Source: Vicinamibacterales bacterium (GTDB lineage Bacteria; Acidobacteriota; Vicinamibacteria; Vicinamibacterales; 2-12-FULL-66-21). From it: a stretch of DNA of 64,000 bases. This document shows positions 57,455-64,000 of this stretch, piece after piece. The notes under the pieces were generated by a model. That model did no database searches, was not told the DNA's origin, and saw nothing but the letters and a program-made list of their open reading frames with translations. Position 1 is the first letter of the stretch. The number at the start of each line of letters is the position of its first letter. A program made the translations under genes and the position numbers. The stretch is taken from positions 1 to 64,000 of the forward strand of contig DASSPH010000066.1 in assembly GCA_035699745.1 (NCBI GenBank), written 5' to 3'.

Positions 57455-57915
57455 AGGCGAGCGGAGCAGGCCGTCTTCCACCCGGCCTGACAGGGAGGCG
57501 AAGCGAGTGTCGCTGCCCGACAGGGAGCGCAGCGACCCGCCTTCCACGCTGCCCGACGGCGAGCGCAGCGAGCGCCCCTTCCACCCTGCCCGACCGCGAG
57601 CGAAGCGAGTGTCCCGTCCCTGCCCGACAGGGAGCGAAGCGACCCTCCTTCCACCCGGCCCGACGGCGAGCGCAGCGAGCGCCCCTTCCACCCTGCCCGA
57701 CAGCGAGCGCAGCGAGTGTCCCCGTCCCTGCCCGACAGCGAGCGAAGCGAGTGTCCCTGTCCCGGCCCGACGGCGAGCGAAGCGAGTGTCCCCGTCCCTG
57801 CCCGACAGCGAGCGCAGCGAAGCCCCTTCCACCCTGCCCGACACGGAGCGAAGCGACCCCCCTTCCACCCGGCCCGACAGCGAGCGAAGCGAGTGTCCCC
57901 GTCCCGGCCCGACCC
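57455..57915. repeat. Array of ~35-bp degenerate repeats (right, plus orientation), 12 units
   Basis: Twelve units with the core CCCGACAGCGAGCGAAGCGA G and one of two linkers, TGTCCCCGTCCCTG-like or CCCCTTCCACCCTG-like, about 34-37 bp each, preceded by one degenerate unit. It begins 13 bases after the TIM-barrel stop and fills most of the 549-base gap to the DUF4142 gene. The remaining ~75 bases show only a GGAGG ribosome binding site. Unit order alternates irregularly between the two linker types. Confidence 0.92.
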
Positions 57916-57990
57916 CGCTGAGGTCAGCGCGTTTGCAACCAATCGCGCGTGTGGACATCAGTTCTCAGGAATTCAGCGGAGGTTAGGCAG

Positions 57991-58740
57991 ATGCGACGAA
58001 TGGGTGTGATGGCTTTGGCGCTCGCGGCGACGCTCGCCGTCGGGTGCAACCGTAACGACAACCGCGCGAACGACTCCGCCGCCGGAACCGCGGGCACGCC
58101 GGGCACCGCCGGCACCGCAGGCCGCGACAACGGCGTCAGCGCCGGTGACCGCGACTTCGTCCGCGACGTGGCGACGATGAACATGGCAGAGATCGAGCTG
58201 AGCCGCACGGCGCTGCAGCGCGCCGCCGATGCCAACGTCAAGAAGTTTGCCCAGATGATGGTCGACGATCACACATCGGCGGGCGACAAGCTGAAGGCGT
58301 TTGCCTCGCAGCACAATATCGACGTGCCGGCGCAGCTCGACGACAAGCACCGCGACGCCGCCGAGAAGCTGAGCCAGAAGCAGGGCCTGGACTTCGACAA
58401 GGAGTACGCCGACCGCATGGTCGACAGCCACCAGGACCTGGTCGACAAGCTCGAGTCGCGGATCGACCGGGACACGCTGTCGAAGTGGAAGGCAGGGCGT
58501 GACGGCCATACCAGCACGCCCGCCGGGACCACCGCCGAGCCCGCGTCGAAGGCCGAGAAGAACGCGCGCACCGACAAGGACGCCAAGGTCGAAGCCACCG
58601 CAGTGACGGCCGAGAAGAGCGACAACCCGATCACGCAGTCGCTGAACCAGTGGGCGGCGGACACCTATCCGGTGGCGTACGCGCACCTGCAGGCCGCCAA
58701 GGATCTGCGCGACGGCGTCCGCAAGCGCGCGACCAATTAG
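57991..58740 (+). CDS. DUF4142-family lipoprotein
   Basis: 249 residues. Start at MRRMGVMALA, with GGAGG 8-12 bases upstream. A lipoprotein-type signal ends at C19 (LAVGC). The DUF4142 ferritin-like helical domain covers SAGDRDFVRDVATMNMAEIELSRTAL (split as GDRDFVRDVATMNMAEIEL), VKKFAQMMVDDHTSAGDKL and FDKEYADRMVDSHQDLVDKL. The usual domain is interrupted by a ~35-residue low-complexity insert (TPAGTTAEPASKAEKNARTD) before the final helix (LNQWAADTYPVAYAHL). Function unknown, periplasmic. Confidence 0.88.
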   Translation: MRRMGVMALALAATLAVGCNRNDNRANDSAAGTAGTPGTAGTAGRDNGVSAGDRDFVRDVATMNMAEIELSRTALQRAADANVKKFAQMMVDDHTSAGDKLKAFASQHNIDVPAQLDDKHRDAAEKLSQKQGLDFDKEYADRMVDSHQDLVDKLESRIDRDTLSKWKAGRDGHTSTPAGTTAEPASKAEKNARTDKDAKVEATAVTAEKSDNPITQSLNQWAADTYPVAYAHLQAAKDLRDGVRKRATN

Positions 58741-58752
58741 TCCGGCTCCGCG

Positions 58753-60561
58753 TCACCGGTAGCCGGCGGCCTGGATCTCGAACAGTCGCGCATACCGGCC
58801 GCCGGCCTCGAGCAGCTGATCGTGCGACCCGATCTCCGTCACGCGGCCGTCCGCGATGACGGCGATCCGGTCGGCGATCCGCACCGTCGAGAAGCGGTGC
58901 GAGATCACCAGTCCCATCCGTCCGCGCAGGTTCGCCTTCAGCTCCGCAAAGATGGCCGCTTCCGCCTCCGGATCGAGCGACGACGTCGGCTCGTCGAGGA
59001 TCCAGATGTCCGCGTCGCGATACATGATCCGCGCGAGCGCCAGCCGCTGCCATTCCCCTCCGGACAGATCGTGGCCGCCCTCGAAGAGCCGTCCCACCTT
59101 CGCGTCGAGCCCTTTCGCCATCTTCGCGACCAGCCACTCGCTGCGCGCGTCGCGCAGCGCCTCCATCACCCGGTCGTCGTCGGCCGGACGGTCCGGGCGC
59201 CCCATGACGACGTTCTCGCGTACCGACAATTCGTAGCTGGCGTAATCCTGGAAGAGCACGCCGATGCGTCCCCGCAGCACGTCCGGCGGGATCTGACGAA
59301 GGTCGACGCCGCCGATCCGCACCACGCCCGCATCCGGGTCGTAGAAGCGCAGCAGCAGCTTGACCAGCGTGCTCTTGCCGGCGCCGTTCTCGCCGACCAG
59401 GGCGACCAGCTCCCCTGGCGCGACCCGCAGGTCGAGCCCTGACACCGCCGGCTCCGTCCCGCCCGGGTAGGTGAACGTCACGCCGTCGAACTCGATCGAG
59501 TCGGCGCGCCAGCCGGCAGGCAGCGCCGCCGGCGCCGGCGCCGGCACCAGCGGCGGGATCGCCAGGAAGGAGAAGTAATCGTCGAGAAACGTCGTGTGCT
59601 GATCGACGGCGACGAACGTGCTCGAGATGTTCCCCAGCGTGCCGGCGACCGACGTGAACGCGCCGATCACGAGGACCACGCCGCCGGGATCGATCTGGCC
59701 GGCGGCGCCGCGAATCGCCACGAACACGTACGCCAGCGCCAGCGTCGTGCCGCTGACCAGGCCGGTGAGGAGCGACACCCGCGTGGCGGAGCGGAACATC
59801 TGCTGCCGCTGCCGGAACAGCTGCTCCGAGATTGCCGCGTGCCGGCCGAGCAGGTACTCGGCCAGCACGTAGGCGCGGACTTCCTTGGTCATGCGCGGCT
59901 GCACCAGCAGGTTGCCGAGATACTCCCGCTCCCGTTCGTCCGGCGTTTCCTTGTAGAAGAACTCGTAGAGGCGCGACGTGACTCGCCGTTCGAGCAGCAG
60001 CGAGAGCAGCGCCGCCATCAGCGCGAGGATCACCAGCAGGTAATGCAGGCTGGCGAGCAGCGACGCCATCAGCACGATGGTGACGATGTTGCCGGAGAGC
60101 CCGAGGACCGACCAGGTGAGGTCGCCGGGACGCCACGAGACGTCGCGCTTCGCGCGCGCGAGGCGATCGTGCCAGTCGGAATGATCGAAATGGCCGAGAT
60201 CGAGCGTCGACGCCTTGCGCAGCAGGCGCCGCTCGGCTTCGAGCTCGACGCGGCGGACGAACAGGTTGCGCCCGTAGCCCATGTAGGCGCCGATTCCCCG
60301 CTGCACCGCCGTCACCATCCAGAGGCCGATCAGCACCGGCACGAGATCCTCGAACGGGATCGCGTGCAGCCGGGCGCTCGCGATCCGGTTCACGAGCGTG
60401 GCGCCGAGATAGATGGAAATCGGCGGCATCGCCGCGCTGACCATGCCGAGCAGCGAGAAGCGGACGAGCGATTCCGGAGAAGCCGCCCAGGCGAGCGCGA
60501 GCCCCTGCTTCAGGTTGTGCGCGACGCGGCGGAGCCGGCCGCGCGATGCCGTGTTGTCCAT
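58753..60561 (-). CDS. ABC exporter, fused transmembrane and ATPase domains
   Basis: 602 residues. Six transmembrane helices in residues ~30-330, then an ATPase domain: Walker A GENGAGKST (390-398), Q-loop Q438, signature LSGGEWQRLALAR (499-511), Walker B IWILDEP (519-525) and the switch His555. A half-transporter that dimerises to export a lipid, peptide or drug; substrate unknown. The GEWQ variant of the signature is common in this subgroup. It starts 24 bases after the cutC stop on the same strand, so an operon is likely. Confidence 0.93.
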   Translation of the reverse strand: MDNTASRGRLRRVAHNLKQGLALAWAASPESLVRFSLLGMVSAAMPPISIYLGATLVNRIASARLHAIPFEDLVPVLIGLWMVTAVQRGIGAYMGYGRNLFVRRVELEAERRLLRKASTLDLGHFDHSDWHDRLARAKRDVSWRPGDLTWSVLGLSGNIVTIVLMASLLASLHYLLVILALMAALLSLLLERRVTSRLYEFFYKETPDEREREYLGNLLVQPRMTKEVRAYVLAEYLLGRHAAISEQLFRQRQQMFRSATRVSLLTGLVSGTTLALAYVFVAIRGAAGQIDPGGVVLVIGAFTSVAGTLGNISSTFVAVDQHTTFLDDYFSFLAIPPLVPAPAPAALPAGWRADSIEFDGVTFTYPGGTEPAVSGLDLRVAPGELVALVGENGAGKSTLVKLLLRFYDPDAGVVRIGGVDLRQIPPDVLRGRIGVLFQDYASYELSVRENVVMGRPDRPADDDRVMEALRDARSEWLVAKMAKGLDAKVGRLFEGGHDLSGGEWQRLALARIMYRDADIWILDEPTSSLDPEAEAAIFAELKANLRGRMGLVISHRFSTVRIADRIAVIADGRVTEIGSHDQLLEAGGRYARLFEIQAAGYR

Positions 60562-60585
60562 GCTTCGCGAGGCCTCGCGCCCGGA

Positions 60586-61248
60586 CTATAGCAAACGGGC
60601 GAGCGCGCGCGCGGCCGCTTCGTCCTCGAAGCGCGCGTGAACCTCCTTGACGCCGGTGCCCGCGACGATTGCGCGAACGTTGTGAGCGCGAACGCCGCCG
60701 CCGGCCAGAACCGTGACCCGATCGGCCGACAGGCGCACCAGCACCGCGAGCCGCTCCATCCCCTCGAGCGCCGTCTGCGCGCCGCCCGACGTCAGCACCC
60801 GCCGCACGCCGCTGCTGACGAGATCCTCGACCGCCGCACGCTGATCGCGCACCTCGTCGAACGCCCGGTGAAACGTCACCGGCAGGCCGGCGGCGGCTTC
60901 GACGACGCGCCGTGTGCGCGCGACGTCGACACGATGGTCCGCGTGCAGAAGACCGGTCACGATCCCTTGCGCGCCCCGGGCGCCGGCCGACGCGGCGTCA
61001 CGCAGCATGCCGGCGACCTCGCGGTCGCTGTAGACGAAATCCCCGGCGCGCGGGCGGATCATGACGAACACCGGGATCGACACGCGCGCGGCAACCGCGG
61101 CGACGAGGTCGAGCGGAGGCGTGACCCCGCCGGCGCCGAGATCGACACACAGCTCCAGCCGGTTGGCGCCGCTCCGCTCCGCCGCCACCGCCGCCTCCGT
61201 CGTCTCGACGACGCATTCGAGGAGTGTGCCCACGTTCGGCTCCATCAT
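60586..61248 (-). CDS. cutC: CutC-family copper homeostasis protein
   Basis: 220 residues, TIM-barrel CutC family: LLECVVETTEAAVAAERSGANRLELC (split as SGANRLELC), DLGAGGVTPPLDLV, VFVMIRPRAGDFVYSD, GIVTGLLHADHRVD, VTFHRAFDEV, VRRVLTSGGAQTALEG, VLAGGGVRAHNV and KEVHARFED. All conserved blocks are present. The family is linked to copper tolerance in eukaryotes and some bacteria, but the enzymatic role is unsettled. ATG at 61248 or 61245. Divergent from the amidase gene, upstream of the ABC exporter. Confidence 0.92.
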   Translation of the reverse strand: MMEPNVGTLLECVVETTEAAVAAERSGANRLELCVDLGAGGVTPPLDLVAAVAARVSIPVFVMIRPRAGDFVYSDREVAGMLRDAASAGARGAQGIVTGLLHADHRVDVARTRRVVEAAAGLPVTFHRAFDEVRDQRAAVEDLVSSGVRRVLTSGGAQTALEGMERLAVLVRLSADRVTVLAGGGVRAHNVRAIVAGTGVKEVHARFEDEAAARALARLL

Positions 61249-61261
61249 CGGCCAAACGGTG

Positions 61262-61291
61262 TCATCCGTGCCATCGGTGCATCCGTGGCAT
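61262..61291. repeat. Three degenerate TCATCCGTG-type repeats in the cutC/amidase spacer
   Basis: Units TCATCCGTGC, CATCGGTG and CATCCGTGG run in tandem in the 55-base divergent spacer. TCATCCGTG is the exact complement of the last unit at 4786-4794. Confidence 0.6.
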
Positions 61292-61296
61292 ACGAT
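61291..61296 (+). promoter_or_regulatory. TACGAT -10-like box before the amidase gene
   Basis: TACGAT ends seven bases before the ATG at 61304, compatible with leaderless transcription; it overlaps an alternative ATG at 61295. Confidence 0.35.
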
Positions 61297-61303
61297 GAGC
61301 GCC

Positions 61304-63772
61304 ATGAAGCGCGCTTTCCTCACCGCCGCATTCGTCGTGGCCGCGGTCGTGCTGTCTCGCGCCACGACCCGGCTCCCCTCCGCCGACGGACAGTTCTGGG
61401 ACATCCAGGACACGTCGCCGTGGGCGCAGGACAGCGGCGGGATTGCGACCGGCGGCGGCGCGAATCCCTTCAACGGCTTCGGCTACCTGAAGCTCGCGGT
61501 GCGCACTGCCGCGGGCGCGTCGCTGGCGCACAACGTCTACCTCAGCGGCTTCGGTCTCGCGCACGACGGCGCCGAGCGCTTCGATTCCATCACGCCCGCA
61601 TTCGTGGCCGGCGTCGCGATCGACCGCGGCATCTTCGCGCCGCGGGACACCAATTACCTGCGCTACGTCGACACGTTCACGAACATGACCGCCGAGACCA
61701 GAGTCGTGCGCGTCGCGTGGGGCGGCGCGGCGGGCGCCTACGAAGACGGCGGCCGCGTCGCCATCGTCACGACGGGCAGCGGCGATCGCACCATCGATGC
61801 GTCGGACGGCTTCGTCACCGTCATGCAGAACGCGACCGGCGCCGCCGACCCGGCGCGCGGGCCGTCCGGGCACGGCCCGTCGGCGCACGTGCTCGGGTCG
61901 CGCGCCGCGGGCACGCTGGCCCGCGCAGGGGACATGTATGCGGATCCGTTCACGAACGCGTGGCCCGGCTACGACCCCGCGCACATCGGCTACGTCTTCG
62001 CGCTCACGCTGCGGCCGGGGGAATCCGCCTCGCTGATGACGTTCGTGGTGAAAGGGCTGAGCGAGGTGTACGACCCGCGCGGCGGGTTCCCGATCGCGCT
62101 GAAGGACGCGCTGGTCGCGCCGAAGAACGCGGCGCCGTACGGCGGGCCGTCGCCGCAGATCCCGGCCGCCGGCTCGCAGATCGCCGCGGTCACGCAGACG
62201 GCACGCCGCCTGCTCGCCGAGCCGGATGTTCGAGGGCTGACGCCGCGGCAGCGCAGCAGGCTGATCAACTGGCCGCGCATCGCTCCGGCGCCCGTCCCGT
62301 TCACGGTGGTCGAGAAGACTGCCGCCGAGTTGCAGGCGGCGATGACGCGCGGCGACACGACCGCCGAGGATCTGGTGCGCGAGTATCTGGTGCGCCTGGC
62401 GGCCTACGATCGACACGGGCCGCGGCTGCGATCGATGCTGGCGCTGAACCCGCGCGTCGTCCACGAGGCGCGGACGCTCGACGCCGAGCGGGCGGCCGGG
62501 AAGGTGCGCAGCCCGCTGCACGGCGTGCCGGTCGCGTTCAAGGACAACATCGACGTCCTCGGCCTGCCGACCACCGGCGGCGCGCTCGCGCTCGTCGAGC
62601 ACCGGCCGCGGCTCGATTCGCGGGTCGCGGCGGGCATGCGCCGCGCCGGCGCGGTGATCCTCGGCAAGACCAATCTCGACGAGTTCCCGTTCGGCGATTT
62701 CGGCATCAGCAGCGTGGGCGGCACGATCGGCAACGCCTACGATCCCTCGCTCAGCACGGCAGGATCGAGCGGCGGCAGCGCCGTCGCCGTGTCGCGGAGC
62801 CTGGTGACGCTGGGGTTCGGGACCGACACCTGCAACTCGCTGTCGAATCCGGCGGCGTTCGCGTCGCTGGCGACGATCCGGACCACGCGCGGATTGACCA
62901 GCCGCGCCGGCGTCATGCCGCTCAACACGTTCAACGACGCCGTCGGGCCGATGGCGAAGTCGGTGCGTGAGGTGGCGCTGGTCCTCGATCAGGTGACCGG
63001 CGCCGACCCCGAAGACCCGGCTACGGAGGCGGCGGCGGCGCATACCGGCGCGTCGTTCGCGGCGGGCCTCGACGCGGCGTCGTTGAAGGGGAAGCGGATC
63101 GCGGTGCTGCGGCAGTTGTTCGTCGGCGTGACCGGCGAGCGCGAAGCCGCGGCCATGATGGAGCGGGTCGTCAAGGAACTCCGCGCCGGCGGAGCGACCG
63201 TGGTCGACGCCACGATCCCCGATCTCGACGGCGAATACCGCCAGGCGCGAGGGAGCGCGCCCGGATCGCTCGAGGCAGGGTGGACGGCATATCTCACGCG
63301 CGGTTCGAAGAGCGGCGATCGCGTGCTGACGATCGAGGACCTCATCGCGTCGGGCAGGATGGCGCCCGACGGCACGCGGCGCCTGCAGGACGCGCTGCGC
63401 AGCAGCGCCGAGGGGGAGCGGGGACGTCTCGCCACCGAGCGGTTCCTTGCCGGCCGCACGCGCTTCCGGCAACTGTTCGAGGCGGTGCTGGAGCGCGAGC
63501 GCGCCGACGCGCTGCTCTATCCCGCCAACCAGGCGCGGCCGCACACGCACGAAGGGGGCCTCGAGCGGTACGGCGGCGAGCCCGGCACCTGCGAACCGAG
63601 CGCGATGACGGGCCTGCCGCAGGTCACCGTTCCCGCCGGCTTCCTCGGCGGCCGCCATCCATTCGGCATCTCGTTCCTCGGCCGTCTGTGGTCGGACCGC
63701 GACCTGCTCGCGCTCGCCCACGCCTACGAGCAGGCGACGCACCATCGCCGGGCGCCCGGCACCGCCAAGTGA
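61304..63772 (+). CDS. Exported amidase-signature enzyme with a large N-terminal domain
   Basis: 822 residues. Signal peptide (KRAFLTAAFVVAAVVLS), then a ~300-residue N-terminal domain of unknown function (DGQFWDIQDTSPWAQDSGG ...), then an amidase-signature domain. The catalytic triad is inferred as K413 (VAFKDNID), cis-Ser S488 (TAGSSGGSAVAVS) and S512. The nucleophile motif, normally DTGGSIR, reads DTCNSLSNPAA, so the two oxyanion-hole Gly are Cys510 and Asn511. It may hydrolyse amides or esters in the periplasm; the reaction is unproven. GTGA overlap with the next transporter. Confidence 0.85.
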   Translation: MKRAFLTAAFVVAAVVLSRATTRLPSADGQFWDIQDTSPWAQDSGGIATGGGANPFNGFGYLKLAVRTAAGASLAHNVYLSGFGLAHDGAERFDSITPAFVAGVAIDRGIFAPRDTNYLRYVDTFTNMTAETRVVRVAWGGAAGAYEDGGRVAIVTTGSGDRTIDASDGFVTVMQNATGAADPARGPSGHGPSAHVLGSRAAGTLARAGDMYADPFTNAWPGYDPAHIGYVFALTLRPGESASLMTFVVKGLSEVYDPRGGFPIALKDALVAPKNAAPYGGPSPQIPAAGSQIAAVTQTARRLLAEPDVRGLTPRQRSRLINWPRIAPAPVPFTVVEKTAAELQAAMTRGDTTAEDLVREYLVRLAAYDRHGPRLRSMLALNPRVVHEARTLDAERAAGKVRSPLHGVPVAFKDNIDVLGLPTTGGALALVEHRPRLDSRVAAGMRRAGAVILGKTNLDEFPFGDFGISSVGGTIGNAYDPSLSTAGSSGGSAVAVSRSLVTLGFGTDTCNSLSNPAAFASLATIRTTRGLTSRAGVMPLNTFNDAVGPMAKSVREVALVLDQVTGADPEDPATEAAAAHTGASFAAGLDAASLKGKRIAVLRQLFVGVTGEREAAAMMERVVKELRAGGATVVDATIPDLDGEYRQARGSAPGSLEAGWTAYLTRGSKSGDRVLTIEDLIASGRMAPDGTRRLQDALRSSAEGERGRLATERFLAGRTRFRQLFEAVLERERADALLYPANQARPHTHEGGLERYGGEPGTCEPSAMTGLPQVTVPAGFLGGRHPFGISFLGRLWSDRDLLALAHAYEQATHHRRAPGTAK

Positions 63773-64000
63773 GCCGGACATCAGCGCCGGGGGCCGAGAG
63801 ACTGCCGCTGCCGGGCGCGTACAAGTGGCACGTCGTCGCCATGCTGTGGTGCATCTCGTTCTTCAACTACGCCGACCGGCAGGCGATCTTCTCGGTCTTC
63901 CCGCTGCTCGAGCGCGAAATGCAGCTGACCCCGGTGCAGCTCGGGCTGCTCGGTTCGGGATTCGCGTGGGTATACGGGCTCGCGGCGCCGTTCGCCGGCG
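63769..64000 (+). CDS. MFS transporter, N-terminal part (cut by window edge)
   Basis: GTG at 63769 overlaps the amidase stop by four bases (GTGA). The 77 visible codons include a short cytoplasmic leader and a first transmembrane helix with MLWCISFFNYADRQAIFSVF, then LEREMQLTPVQLGLLGSGFA. This is the opening of spinster/anion:cation-symporter-like MFS proteins. Co-expression suggests it moves the amidase substrate or product. Confidence 0.82.
   Translation, partial: MSRTSAPGAERLPLPGAYKWHVVAMLWCISFFNYADRQAIFSVFPLLEREMQLTPVQLGLLGSGFAWVYGLAAPFAG

Noticed and set aside
57455-57915. CRISPR array
   Set aside because: Linkers are only 14-16 bases, fall into two recurring types rather than unique spacers, repeats are degenerate, and no cas gene is in the window.
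60637-62970. A 777-codon plus-strand frame over cutC and the amidase
   Set aside because: It is antisense to cutC and out of frame with the amidase, with shadow composition and no start context.

Overview
The window reads as a high-GC soil-type bacterium, most likely an acidobacterium of the Vicinamibacteria lineage. Five genes code for giant duplicated permeases of the kind called ADOP (acidobacterial duplicated orphan permease). They sit with Oar-like TonB-dependent receptors, a VWFA-related acidobacterial-domain protein, a PadR regulator, DUF1080 proteins and many Tat-exported enzymes, which is a typical acidobacterial combination. The assignment is an inference from gene content; no rRNA or tRNA gene was recognised.

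Left edge (1-2921, minus): a tight respiratory complex I operon nuoA-B-C-D-H, with the window cutting nuoH. The NADH-module genes nuoE/F/G are absent between nuoD and nuoH. Divergent from it (3034-5851) is a GMC flavoprotein dehydrogenase with its Tat-tagged subunit-3 partner and a small membrane protein. From 5.9 to 21.7 kb lies a carbohydrate and small-molecule region: a cupin, a beta-propeller lactonase, a CBM9-like protein, a NupG-type transporter, an ApbE-CBM9 fusion, an SDR, a DUF362 protein, a RidA protein, a SelA/DgaE-like PLP enzyme with an amidohydrolase, then two DUF1080 proteins divergent from a Tat-exported Gfo/Idh/MocA oxidoreductase. The last group resembles 3-keto-glycoside catabolic loci.

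The middle (21.8-47.6 kb) is dominated by five ADOP permeases, all on the minus strand and none beside an ATPase gene. They are interleaved with two TonB-dependent receptors, a VWA-like secreted protein, a PadR regulator with a near-perfect palindromic operator, an AraC regulator, and a response regulator/histidine kinase pair. A deletion-scarred sixth permease lies at 52.7 kb.

The right part (47.6-64 kb) holds two coupled DinB proteins, a LysR regulator with a dyad box, an acetate-type sodium symporter with its DUF485 partner, an FmdB zinc ribbon, an Xre-RES toxin-antitoxin pair, an MHS-type transporter, a four-helix-bundle protein and an exported TIM-barrel protein whose 3' ends both run into arrays of the same ~35-bp repeat, a DUF4142 lipoprotein, an ABC exporter, CutC, a large amidase with an altered signature motif, and the start of an MFS transporter.

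Intergenic DNA is unusually rich in short 8-10-bp tandem repeats and long hairpins. Several genes have a TANNNT -10-like box only 5-10 bases before the start codon, suggesting leaderless transcription. Starts of minus-strand genes were moved downstream of the longest open frame wherever a signal peptide, a ribosome binding site or a 1-4-base overlap supported it.
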